A stretch of 64,000 bases of DNA from Streptomyces sp. NBC_01431 (GTDB taxonomy: Bacteria > Actinomycetota > Actinomycetes > Streptomycetales > Streptomycetaceae). The translations under genes were made by a program, and so were the position numbers. The notes beneath the pieces are model-generated. The model was given only the letters and a program-made list of their open reading frames with translations. It had not been told where the DNA came from and did not search any database. The stretch's first letter is position 1. Each line of letters begins with the position of its first letter. Shown in pieces: positions 8,469-16,622 of the stretch. The DNA is taken from NCBI RefSeq assembly GCF_036231355.1, contig NZ_CP109496.1, forward strand, positions 7,316,001-7,380,000, in the 5' to 3' direction.

Positions 8469-8640
8469 CGCCGGGGATCCCCCCATGGGTGCTGGAGAGG
8501 GCGATGGTATGCATTCGGCCAAATCCCGCTACCGCGGGTGTACCCCGGGCGCGGCGTGGGACCCGGCACGCATGATCCGAACCTGCTTGGGCACACGCAT
8601 GCATCACGAGAACAGTGACGGCTTCTTGGGAGGACACCTC

Positions 8641-9543
8641 ATGGCAGCGGCGCGGCTGACGGGACCGGAACGGGCGGACCGGACGGCGACCACCACCATG
8701 GAGCCGGGAGCCGGCGAACTGCCCTGGATCGAGGACGCGGGCAAGATCGCCCCCCGGGACGCGCGTGAGTTGTCGAAGACGTTCTTCGACCGGCTCCAGG
8801 TGCTGGAGGAGGGCACACGCGAGTACCAGTACGCCCGGAACACGCTGATCGAGATGAACCTGTCCCTGGTGCGCTTCGTGGCGAGCCGGTTCCGCAACCG
8901 CGGCAGCGGTGAGATGGAGGATGTGATCCAGGTCGGGACGATCGGTCTGATCAAGGCGATCGACCGGTTCGATCTGTCGCGCGAGGTCGAGTTCACCTCC
9001 TTCGCGGTGCCGTACATCGTCGGCGAGATCAAACGCTTCTTCCGCGACACCACCTGGGCGGTCCATGTGCCGCGCCGGCTCCAGGAGTTGCGTGTGGAGA
9101 TCGCCAAGGGCAAGGAGCGGCTGGCCACCGAACTGGACCGGGATCCGACGGCGAAGGAACTCGCCGACTATCTGGAGGTCAGCGAGGAGGAGGTCATCGA
9201 GGGGCTGGTCGCCTCCAACGGCTACACCGCGGGTTCGTTGGACATGTCCGCCGACGCGAGCGAGGGCGGGCAGCTGGCCGCCACTGCCAAGAGCCGTACC
9301 CTGGCCGACTTCATCGGCGAGGAGGACCCGGGGATGGAGCGGGTCGAGAACCTCCAGACGCTGGCGCCGCTGATGGAGCAGCTCGATGAGCGGGAGCGCC
9401 GGATCGTGACCATGCGCTTCGGTTCGGAGATGACCCAGTCCCAGATCGGCGCGGAGCTCGGCGTCTCCCAGATGCAGGTCTCCCGGCTGCTCTCGCGCAT
9501 CCTGGCCAAGCTCCGCACGGGCATGCTGAGCGAACAGGCCTGA
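8641..9543 (+). CDS. RNA polymerase sigma factor, SigF/SigB family
   Basis: 300 residues from the ATG at 8641, which has GGGAGGA seven bases upstream; earlier in-frame starts back to 8485 lack such a site. Region 2 contains the family signature GEMEDVIQVGTIGLIKAIDRFDL followed by EVEFTSFAVPYIVGEIKRFFRD and VHVPRRLQELR. Region 3 (PTAKELADYLEVSEEEVIE) and region 4 (LDERERRIVTMRF, TQSQIGAELGVSQMQVSRLLSRIL) follow. Such sigma factors direct stress and developmental genes in Streptomyces and are usually held by an anti-sigma factor. No anti-sigma or antagonist gene is adjacent, so it is controlled from elsewhere. Confidence 0.95.
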   Translation: MAAARLTGPERADRTATTTMEPGAGELPWIEDAGKIAPRDARELSKTFFDRLQVLEEGTREYQYARNTLIEMNLSLVRFVASRFRNRGSGEMEDVIQVGTIGLIKAIDRFDLSREVEFTSFAVPYIVGEIKRFFRDTTWAVHVPRRLQELRVEIAKGKERLATELDRDPTAKELADYLEVSEEEVIEGLVASNGYTAGSLDMSADASEGGQLAATAKSRTLADFIGEEDPGMERVENLQTLAPLMEQLDERERRIVTMRFGSEMTQSQIGAELGVSQMQVSRLLSRILAKLRTGMLSEQA

Positions 9544-9559
9544 GCGTTCGAACCCCGTC

Positions 9560-9591
9560 AGGCCCCGGCCGGGAGGTAGCGGCCGGGGCCT
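9560..9591 (+). terminator. Terminator after the sigma factor gene
   Basis: AGGCCCCGGCC and GGCCGGGGCCT form a perfect 11-bp stem with a 10-base loop, 17 bases after the stop codon. Confidence 0.85.
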
Positions 9592-9629
9592 CACGGGCCG
9601 CACGGGCGGGGCTGTACTACGGGTGCACT

Positions 9630-9720
9630 GTGGAGGCGGACAGGCCGCGGCCTGTGGAGGGGCCGCACTGGTGGAGGCGGACAGGCCGACAGACCGTGCT
9701 GTGGAGGCGGACAGGCCGAC
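9630..9720. repeat. Three direct copies of an 18-bp unit
   Basis: GTGGAGGCGGACAGGCCG occurs at 9630, 9671 and 9701. The last two copies are 30 bases apart and extend through ACAG. Partial copies (CTGTGGAGGGGCC) lie between. The repeats sit in a gap without genes between the sigma factor terminator and the PRC-barrel gene. Their role is unknown. Confidence 0.8.
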
Positions 9721-9878
9721 AGGCCGTCGGCGGCCGGCTGGCACGCGCCCCGGCAGAACAGCCGGCCGTACGGGATCGCCGCCGGGAACAGGGCGGGCAG
9801 CGCCGAGGACATCGTGCTCAGGGGCAGGTCCTCGGGGCGTACGTCCTCAATCGCGATCGCGTGAAAGGCGACGGTGGC

Positions 9879-10238
9879 TCAGGGGCGGGTCTGGCCGTAG
9901 TAGCGGCTGATCAGATCGCGGTAGGTGGGATCGTCGAGGTGGGTCGCGGGCTCGAATTCGGGGGAGTCCTTGACCTGGTCCCGAGTGAGGTCGACGTAGA
10001 TCTTCTTCTCGTCCGCGTCGAGCTTGGTGACCGTGCCGGCGGGCAGCAGGACACGCTTGCCGAAGATCCACGGCCCGGTGTCCACCACGACATAGGCGGA
10101 GCCGACTTCATCGGAGTGCACGTCGACCTTTCCGATGCTTCCGTCGGCCGCCTCCACCTTCCAGCCGCGCAGATCCGCCCCGGCCAGGTGGCCACTCGTG
10201 TCCCGAAACCCCCACCACGCGTACTCGTGCTCATGCAT
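9879..10238 (-). CDS. PRC-barrel domain protein
   Basis: 119 residues, ATG 10238, with AAAGGGG upstream. The N-terminal part reads DLRGWKVEAADGSIGKVDV, then YVVVDTGPWIFGKRVLLPAGTV and the strand KKIYVDLTRDQVKDSPEF. This is the PRC-barrel fold shared by RimM and photosynthetic reaction-centre H subunits. In Streptomyces such small PRC-barrel proteins are common and often linked to stress or membrane proteins, without a known biochemical role. It is monocistronic and divergent from a cytidine deaminase. Confidence 0.88.
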   Translation of the reverse strand: MHEHEYAWWGFRDTSGHLAGADLRGWKVEAADGSIGKVDVHSDEVGSAYVVVDTGPWIFGKRVLLPAGTVTKLDADEKKIYVDLTRDQVKDSPEFEPATHLDDPTYRDLISRYYGQTRP

Positions 10239-10374
10239 CGAAAAGACCCCTTTCGCGTCGGTGATACGGGTCTGACTAGGTACGTCTGGCCCCTTGAGGG
10301 GATCTCAAACGGGCGGGTGGGGAAATGCCGCATACTGTCGCCGCCTTCGGCATGGCCGATCACCTGACGCAGGC

Positions 10375-10403
10375 TTGACAGTCACAGACCTGACATATGT
10401 GGG
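10375..10403 (+). promoter_or_regulatory. Possible promoter of the cytidine deaminase gene
   Basis: A consensus -35 element TTGACA lies at 10375-10380. The only -10-like sequence near it is TATGTG at 10396-10401, giving a short 15-base spacer, so the assignment is tentative. Confidence 0.35.
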
Positions 10404-10413
10404 GACACGGAAG

Positions 10414-10833
10414 ATGACCACGCAAGACCACCGCGCCGACCTCGACCACGAGCTCATCGAGGCCGCCGCCCGGATCGCGCGGACCCGCTGCCGGGGTGAG
10501 AACCACACCATGGCGGCCGCGGCCCGGAGCCTCGACGGCCGGATCATCACGGCCGTGAACGCCTACCACTTCACCGGAGGGCCCTGCGCCGAACTCGTCG
10601 TGCTCGGCACGGCGGCCGCCCAGGGCGCCTACGACCTCGACACGATGGTCGCCGTGGGTGACCGGGAGCGGGGCGTGGTGCCGCCGTGCGGCCGGTGCCG
10701 CCAGGTCCTGCGGGACTACTTCCCGGACCTCAAGGTCATCGTCGGCGCGGGCGACACTCTCCGTAGTGTGCCCATCGCTGATCTGCTGCCCGAAGGCTAT
10801 GTCTGGGCAGACCACCAGCTCGACACCGAGTAG
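10414..10833 (+). CDS. Cytidine deaminase-family protein
   Basis: 139 residues, ATG 10414. The zinc site is complete: PCAE (Cys58, Glu60) as the first ligand plus proton shuttle, and PPCGRC (Cys92, Cys95) as the second pair. The product resembles cytidine deaminases and their blasticidin-S deaminase relatives, which hydrolyse the exocyclic amine of cytidine-type bases. Length (about 130-140) fits free-standing tetrameric cytidine deaminases. A role in pyrimidine salvage is likely; a detoxifying role against nucleoside antibiotics cannot be excluded. Confidence 0.87.
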   Translation: MTTQDHRADLDHELIEAAARIARTRCRGENHTMAAAARSLDGRIITAVNAYHFTGGPCAELVVLGTAAAQGAYDLDTMVAVGDRERGVVPPCGRCRQVLRDYFPDLKVIVGAGDTLRSVPIADLLPEGYVWADHQLDTE

Positions 10834-10897
10834 CCCACCGCGCCACACGCCGCCCGCCCCGAGTGCCAACTCGGAGCGTGGCGGCGGTCGTTGATGC

Positions 10898-11212
10898 TCA
10901 GTCGGTCGGCGGGCTGACGAAGACGATGACGGAGGCGAGCTGCTCCCGCCGGGGACGGGTCTCGGTGTCGCCGAGCCCGTAGTGGGTCTCGACGCGGTCG
11001 ACGACCAGTGGGTGGCCGGTGGCCCACAGAGTGACGGTCTGACCGACGGCCGGGACGGGCAACGGGCCCTCGAACATGCCGAGTTCGACGGCTTCGTGGC
11101 CGCCGCTGGCATGGACGAACGTCATGATCTGGCGGGTGTGCCCGTGGTCCTGTTCGGCGTCGGCCTTGTCGCGGGCGGCGAGGGTGTGGGCGATGGCGTC
11201 GGGAAGGCTCAT
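10898..11212 (-). CDS. Small conserved hypothetical protein
   Basis: 104 residues beginning MSLPDAIAHTLAARDKADAEQ at the ATG 11212. It continues with HTRQIMTFVHASGGHEAVELGMF, AVGQTVTLWATGHPLVVDRVETHYG and EQLASVIVFVSPPTD. It looks like a compact alpha/beta protein with a small beta-sheet. I do not recognise it. The ribosome site is poor and the frame is open for 97 codons further upstream, so the start is not certain. It converges with the cytidine deaminase gene. Confidence 0.65.
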   Translation of the reverse strand: MSLPDAIAHTLAARDKADAEQDHGHTRQIMTFVHASGGHEAVELGMFEGPLPVPAVGQTVTLWATGHPLVVDRVETHYGLGDTETRPRREQLASVIVFVSPPTD

Positions 11213-11439
11213 GAGGTCATCATCGCTGCCGGCGCCCGAAGCCCGAAGGGGCGCCGTCGGCGCGGGGCGCCTCTTCGGGGCGAACAGCTTCCCTCCGTGC
11301 CCGCAGGGAAGCTCCCCGACCCCCCTCCGACAGGCACCCGCTGAGGCAGAATGACCCCGGTGGCCATTGCGGACACCGTGGCCCCGACCCCGTAGCGCAG
11401 GGGGCGACCTCCGGGATCCCACGGTGTCGCCGGTGAGGG

Positions 11440-12639
11440 GTGTGGGGCGTGGTTGTGGCGGTGGGGTTCTTACCGGTACGGCGATTATGGGCGCGGCGGG
11501 CAACGACGGGGGCGGGGTCGGGGCTGCAGCGCGCGCAGTCGTTCATGATCATGGCGACGCTGCTCTACCGGGCGAGCCATCTTTCGGTCGGTGTCCTCGC
11601 GGCCGCCCAGCGCCGCTGGGACCATCCCCTGCAGTACGCGGGACTCGCCGTGGCCCTGGCCGTGAGCGCGCTGTGCTACGGCTCGGCCCTGCGGCGCGGC
11701 TGGTTCGACCGGCGGCACATCTGGGCGGACATCCTGGTGACCGGCTGCCTGGTGCCGCTGGTCCTGTGCGGCTGGGGCGGCGCACACGATCCCGCCACGC
11801 TCGGCTGGGCGACGCTGCTCGGCGGATCGGCGAGCGCCACCGCGGCCATCTGTCTCGAACGGTTCCCCGTCCTCGTGGCGGTCGCGCTCCTCGTGGTGAC
11901 CCACATCCTCGCCTACCAGGCGGTGGGCGCGGGCTCCGCGATCGTCGCGGGCCACGTCAACTCGCTGCTGTCGTCGGCCGTGATGGCCTGGGCCTTCTGC
12001 TGGTACCTGCGCCGCCAGGGCCGCCTCCTCGACGACGCCAACGCCCGCGCGCTGGCCGCCGAGGCGAACAAGGCGCGATACGCCGAGCGGCTGGAACACC
12101 ACCGTGCGCTGCACGACACCGTCCTCGCCACGCTGACCACCCTCGCGGCCGGCGGAATCGACGCCAACGCCCCCGAGGTGCGGGAGCGTTGCGCCCGCGA
12201 GGCCGCCTATCTGCGCCGACTGGTCCAGCAGAGGGCCGAAGAGTTCCATCACCGGGAGATCGGGGCGGCCCTGGAGGAGGTGATCGGCTGTGAGGAGAGT
12301 CTGCGGCTGCGGGTCACCGCCCAGTACCACGACCTGCCGAAGGTGCCCCCCGAGGTCGCCGCCGCGTTCGCCGACGCCGTGCGCGAGGCCCTGAACAACG
12401 TACGGCGGCACGCGGAAACCGGCCACGCCTACCTCACCGCGACCGGGGACCCCGACGGAGGCGGGGGAGCCGTCGTCACCGTGGTGGACCGGGGGCCCGG
12501 ATTCGACCCCGAGCGGTACGTGCCCGGCCTGGGGCTGCGCTGTTCGATCCACGGCCGCCTTGCCGAGGTGGGCGGCCGGGCGACGGTCGACACCGCGCCC
12601 GGCGAGGGCGTACGCGTGGAGCTCAGATGGCCGGGGTGA
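11440..12639 (+). CDS. Sensor histidine kinase (HisKA_3/NarL-type partner)
   Basis: About 399 residues. The N-terminal half has five or six membrane segments (for example YAGLAVALAVSALCYGSAL, ADILVTGCLVPLVLCGW, VAVALLVVTHILAYQAV). A coiled segment follows, then the phosphoacceptor region (ERLEHHRALHDTVLATLTTLAAGG). The ATP-binding domain has AVREALNNVRRHAE as N box, VVDRGPGFDPE as G1 and GLGLRCSIHGRLAEVGG as G2. The start is either GTG 11440 or GTG 11449; the latter has GAGGGG at a good distance. Its last codons overlap the start of a LuxR-type response regulator, so the two form a two-component system. The signal is unknown; the neighbouring lanthipeptide cluster is a possible target. Confidence 0.88.
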   Translation: MWGVVVAVGFLPVRRLWARRATTGAGSGLQRAQSFMIMATLLYRASHLSVGVLAAAQRRWDHPLQYAGLAVALAVSALCYGSALRRGWFDRRHIWADILVTGCLVPLVLCGWGGAHDPATLGWATLLGGSASATAAICLERFPVLVAVALLVVTHILAYQAVGAGSAIVAGHVNSLLSSAVMAWAFCWYLRRQGRLLDDANARALAAEANKARYAERLEHHRALHDTVLATLTTLAAGGIDANAPEVRERCAREAAYLRRLVQQRAEEFHHREIGAALEEVIGCEESLRLRVTAQYHDLPKVPPEVAAAFADAVREALNNVRRHAETGHAYLTATGDPDGGGGAVVTVVDRGPGFDPERYVPGLGLRCSIHGRLAEVGGRATVDTAPGEGVRVELRWPG

Positions 12640-13301
12640 TCACCGTCGCGGCGGTCGACGACGACCGCATGCTCCTCGACGGCCTGCGCGTCTGGCTGGG
12701 CGGGGTGCCCGAACTGCGCCTGGTGGCGACCGCGGCCACCGTGGCGGAGCTGCTCGGCGAATCCGGCCACGAACTACCGCACCACAGCGGTGAGTTGGTG
12801 CGCACGACGCCCGATGTCGTCCTCCTTGACCTCCTGCTGCGGGACGGCTCCACCGCCGCCGACAACATCCGGCGGTTGCTGCACACCGGCAGCCGTGTCC
12901 TCGTGATCAGTACCGTCCCGGAACGCTCCCGGATCATCGAGGCCGTCCGGGCGGGCGCCGGCGGCTACCTCACCAAGGACAACGACCTGCCGACGCTGGT
13001 CGCCTCCATCAAGGACATCGCCGCGGGCCGCAACGCCCACTCCGCGGAACTCGCCTTCGCCTGCGCGCACGACACCAGCCCCGCCCGTCCGCGCCTCTCG
13101 CCGCGGGAGCGGCAGATCCTGCTCGACTACGCGTCCGGGATGACCCTCAAGTCCGCGGCCCGGCGCGCCGGCATCACCGTCCACACGGCCAAGGACTACC
13201 TGGACCGGGTCAAGGCGAAGTACCAGCAGGCGGGCCGGCCCACGTACACCAAGCTCGATCTGGCCCGCCGGGTGCGCGAGGACAGTCTCGACGGGGGCTG
13301 A
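12627..13301 (+). CDS. Response regulator, NarL/LuxR family
   Basis: 224 residues, ATG 12627, overlapping the kinase gene by 13 bases. The receiver has the acidic pair in AAVDDDRMLLDG, the phosphoacceptor Asp in DVVLLDLLLRDGS, the switch region VLVISTVPERSR and the conserved Lys in GYLTKDNDLP. The C-terminal LuxR helix-turn-helix reads LSPRERQILLDYASGMTLKSAARRAGITVHTAKDYLDRV. Compared with typical LuxR domains the recognition region (TAKDYLDRVKAKYQQAGRPT) is of the Streptomyces subtype in which the final helix is extended. It partners the preceding kinase and may regulate the adjacent cluster. Confidence 0.92.
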   Translation: MAGVITVAAVDDDRMLLDGLRVWLGGVPELRLVATAATVAELLGESGHELPHHSGELVRTTPDVVLLDLLLRDGSTAADNIRRLLHTGSRVLVISTVPERSRIIEAVRAGAGGYLTKDNDLPTLVASIKDIAAGRNAHSAELAFACAHDTSPARPRLSPRERQILLDYASGMTLKSAARRAGITVHTAKDYLDRVKAKYQQAGRPTYTKLDLARRVREDSLDGG

Positions 13302-13582
13302 CCCGCCCGGAGCGGGCTCCGGCGCAAGCCCCCCAAACGGACGGCTACAGGGGGCGGCCACACCTTTCGTATCGTCATGCGTGGCGGGGCTCGGGGGAGG
13401 CCCGCACGGGGGAGGGAAGAGCCGGTTTCAGCACGTCCGGCCGGTGTTGACAGACGGCCCGTTCGCGCAGCCACGCGACGAGCGGGCCGTTCACCCGGCG
13501 GACCGGTCCCCTGGGGGCGCATCCGGGGCTCCAGCTCGACCAGTACGCACAACTCCCTTTCCCCGCGCACCAGGAGAGGCAG

Positions 13583-16519
13583 ATGCCGAAGCCCTACGAC
13601 CGCACCGCGACGGGCCGTGACGGCCACCACCCCAGGCGGGGGGAACTCATCGGCAGGGAAGCCGAAATGGCACGGATCGCCGCCGCCCTTGACGCCGGCC
13701 GGTCGGGGAGGGGCGGCGCGGTCTTCGTGATCGGTGAGCCAGGTGTCGGCAAGACCCGGCTCGCCGCCGAGGCCGTCGCCGAGGCCGCCGGGGCGGGCAT
13801 GATCACGGCCCGGGGACGGGTGAGCGGGGTGGGCCCGAGCGTCCCGTACCGGCCGCTGGTGGAGGTGCTGCTCCTGCTGGCCCGTGACGGTCTGCTGCCC
13901 GAGCCGGGCGAGCTCGGGCGGTACGGGCCGGTCCTCGGTCACCTGCTGACGGACACCGGCGGCACGGGCGCCGGCGCCGCGTCCCCCATCATGGTCGCCG
14001 AGACGGTGCTGCGCGCGGTCACGCTCATCGGACGGCGGGGCTGCCTGCTCGTCCTGGACGACCTGCACGACGCCGACGCCGCGACGCTCGCGGCCGTCGA
14101 GTACCTGCTCGACAACATCGCCCACCAGCGGGCCGTGCTCCTGCTCGTCGCGGGCCGCGAACCGTGCGCCGCGACCGAACTGGCGGCGCGGGCCGGACAG
14201 TGCGGGGCCGCGAGCACCGTCGACCTGCGACCGCTCGGCGGCCCCGACGTGCACCTCCTGGTCGCGGCCGAGCTGGGTATCGCCCCGGCCGAGGTCGGCG
14301 GGCGTCTCGTCCAGCGCGCGCTGAACAGCAGCGCGGGCATTCCCTTCGTCGTCAAGGAACTCGTCCGCGACTTCACCCTCCACGCTCTGGACGACATCCC
14401 GATGCCATCCGTGCCGTCGGCCGTCGCCGACAGCGTCAGACGCCGGGCCGAGCGGCTCGGCCCGCTCGGCCAGGAATTCCTCGGCATGGCGGCCCTGTTC
14501 GCAGGGCGCCTCCCGCTGCCGGTGCTCCAGCACGCGATCGGCTGCGACCACCGGGATCTGTCCGCGACCCTGCGCGCCTGCCTCGCGTCGTCCCTGATCG
14601 TGGCGGACGGGCCGGGCGCGCAGGGGTACGCGTTCCGGTACCCCCTGGCCGCGCAGGCCCTGCTGGACGACCTCGGACCGGGAGAGCGCGCCGGGTACGC
14701 TCGGCGCGCGGCACGCGCCGTGGCCGAACTGCACCCGGGACTGCCCGGTGTGTGGTGCGCACGAGCCGCCGAACTCCATGGACATGCCGGTGACAGCGGG
14801 CAGGCGATCCGGCTTTACTGCGAGGCGGCCGAGAGAGCCACGACCGACGCCGCGGCGCCGCTGCTGATCCGGGCCCACGAGCTCATCGAGCCCGGCACCG
14901 TACCCGAACTGCAGGCCACCGTAGTGGAACAACTTCTCGACGCCGTCGCCCACTCGGCCCGCTTCGACCAGGTGCCCGCGCTCGTCGCCACGCTGGAGAA
15001 CCTGGACGGCGAGCACGGCGTGCCCGCGCAGCGCCGGGCCGGGATGCACGCCCGGCTGGCGGGCATCGCCACCCTGATGGGCCGGCCCGCCCAAGCGCTC
15101 CGGCACCACGACATCGCCCGCTGGCTGCTCGGCAGCCGCCCCGAGCCCGCCCAAGCCGTCCTCGTGGACCTGGCCGCGGCGCAGACGGAACTCAACCGGT
15201 TCGCACCCGACCGGTTGTCCACGGCCGCCGGATTCGCCCGTCGTGCGGTGGCGGCGGCCGAGCGCGCCGATCTTCCCGCCGTGGTCTGCGAGGCCCTGCT
15301 GGTACTCGGCCAACTGGCCTGCGAACAGGACGAGTCGGCCGCGACGACGTACTTCATGCGTGCCTGCGCGATCGCCCACGCACGCGCGCTCCCCGCCCTG
15401 CGGGTGAGTGCCGAGGCCCACCTGGCACGGATCGCGATGCGGCACGACGGCCGCGCCGCCGCCTTCGAACAGGCCCGGCTGGACGCGCTGCGGATGGGCG
15501 TACTGCCCCTGGCGCACGAGAGCGGCGCGATCCTCGCCCTCGACGAGATCCGGCGCGGCGAGTTCGAGGCGGCCCGCGACCGGATCCACGAGACGGCAGC
15601 CGAAGCGGCCCGGCTGGGCCTTGGCCGGGCCCTGTCCCTGCTGAGGCTGGCCGACGCGGTGCGGTACGCGCACCAGGGCCGGCGAGCCGAGATGCAGGAC
15701 GCGCTGGAGCGACTGGCTCCGCTCCTCGACGCGGCGCCCGGCGTGCGGTCGATGGCGTACGGGCTCGCGCGCGGGTTCTGTTCGCTCCTTGAGGACCAAC
15801 ACGAGGACGCCGAGCGGGAGTTCGCGCAGGCGCTCGCGTACGACGCGGAGAATCCGGCGGCCGTCGACTTCGGTCGGCACGGCATCGTCCTGCTGCTCGG
15901 CGTGCTCTCCGGGCGCATGGGCCGACGTCATTACGCCGACGCGATGCGGGCGAGTGCGGCCGCCGCCCGCTGGAACCGCCCGTTCGCGGGCCTGGCGGAC
16001 GCGGTGCTGCTGGGCCGCGAGGGCCGCTTCGCCGAGGCGACGGCAGCCGCGAGCGCGGCGCTCGAAGCGGCCGAGATCTACCCGGTGGCGCGCCACCTGT
16101 GTCTGCGGCTGGTGGCCCGGTCGGCGTACGTGGACGGCTGGGGCGCGCCGGTCGACTGGCTGCGGGAGGCCGAGGAGTACTTCCACGGCCGCGGCCTCCA
16201 GGCCGTCGCCGGCGCCTGCCGGGCCTTGCTGCGCCAGATGGGCGCACCGGTGCGGCAGCGGCGCACGGGTACCGAGCAGGTGCCGCCCGATCTGCGCCGG
16301 TGCGGCATCACCGTCCGCGAGTTCGAGGTGGCCAGGCTGCTCGCCGAGCGGATGGGCAACAAGGACATCGCGGTCCGGCTGCACATCTCGCCGCGCACCG
16401 TGGAGAAGCACGTGGCGAGCCTCCTGCAGAAGACCGGCCACCCGAACCGGGCGGCCTTCGCCGGCGCCGCACCGGGCCTGCTCACCGGTTCGGGTCCGGC
16501 CGTGCCGGTGCGCGTGTAG
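13583..16519 (+). CDS. Large ATP-binding LuxR-family (LAL-type) transcriptional regulator
   Basis: 978 residues, ATG 13583, with AGGAGAGG upstream. The N-terminal AAA/NACHT-like ATPase has Walker A GEPGVGKT (51-58) and Walker B LLVLDDLHDAD (155-165). The long middle part is alpha-helical and TPR-like (many Ala/Arg/Leu helices). The C-terminus carries a LuxR helix-turn-helix: GITVREFEVARLLAERMGNKDIAVRLHISPRTVEKHVASLL. LAL regulators are often pathway-specific activators of secondary metabolism. It is convergent with the ABC transporter of the lanthipeptide operon, so it is the best local candidate for the cluster activator. That link is inference from position only. Confidence 0.92.
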   Translation: MPKPYDRTATGRDGHHPRRGELIGREAEMARIAAALDAGRSGRGGAVFVIGEPGVGKTRLAAEAVAEAAGAGMITARGRVSGVGPSVPYRPLVEVLLLLARDGLLPEPGELGRYGPVLGHLLTDTGGTGAGAASPIMVAETVLRAVTLIGRRGCLLVLDDLHDADAATLAAVEYLLDNIAHQRAVLLLVAGREPCAATELAARAGQCGAASTVDLRPLGGPDVHLLVAAELGIAPAEVGGRLVQRALNSSAGIPFVVKELVRDFTLHALDDIPMPSVPSAVADSVRRRAERLGPLGQEFLGMAALFAGRLPLPVLQHAIGCDHRDLSATLRACLASSLIVADGPGAQGYAFRYPLAAQALLDDLGPGERAGYARRAARAVAELHPGLPGVWCARAAELHGHAGDSGQAIRLYCEAAERATTDAAAPLLIRAHELIEPGTVPELQATVVEQLLDAVAHSARFDQVPALVATLENLDGEHGVPAQRRAGMHARLAGIATLMGRPAQALRHHDIARWLLGSRPEPAQAVLVDLAAAQTELNRFAPDRLSTAAGFARRAVAAAERADLPAVVCEALLVLGQLACEQDESAATTYFMRACAIAHARALPALRVSAEAHLARIAMRHDGRAAAFEQARLDALRMGVLPLAHESGAILALDEIRRGEFEAARDRIHETAAEAARLGLGRALSLLRLADAVRYAHQGRRAEMQDALERLAPLLDAAPGVRSMAYGLARGFCSLLEDQHEDAEREFAQALAYDAENPAAVDFGRHGIVLLLGVLSGRMGRRHYADAMRASAAAARWNRPFAGLADAVLLGREGRFAEATAAASAALEAAEIYPVARHLCLRLVARSAYVDGWGAPVDWLREAEEYFHGRGLQAVAGACRALLRQMGAPVRQRRTGTEQVPPDLRRCGITVREFEVARLLAERMGNKDIAVRLHISPRTVEKHVASLLQKTGHPNRAAFAGAAPGLLTGSGPAVPVRV

Positions 16520-16622
16520 CGCTCCGCCGACGTGGCGTTCGACGGCTGTGGGCGGCCGCGGCTGGTCGTGCGGTCCCCGATACCACCGGCGTGCCACGAG
16601 ACCGCCCAGCCGGGCCGCCCCT

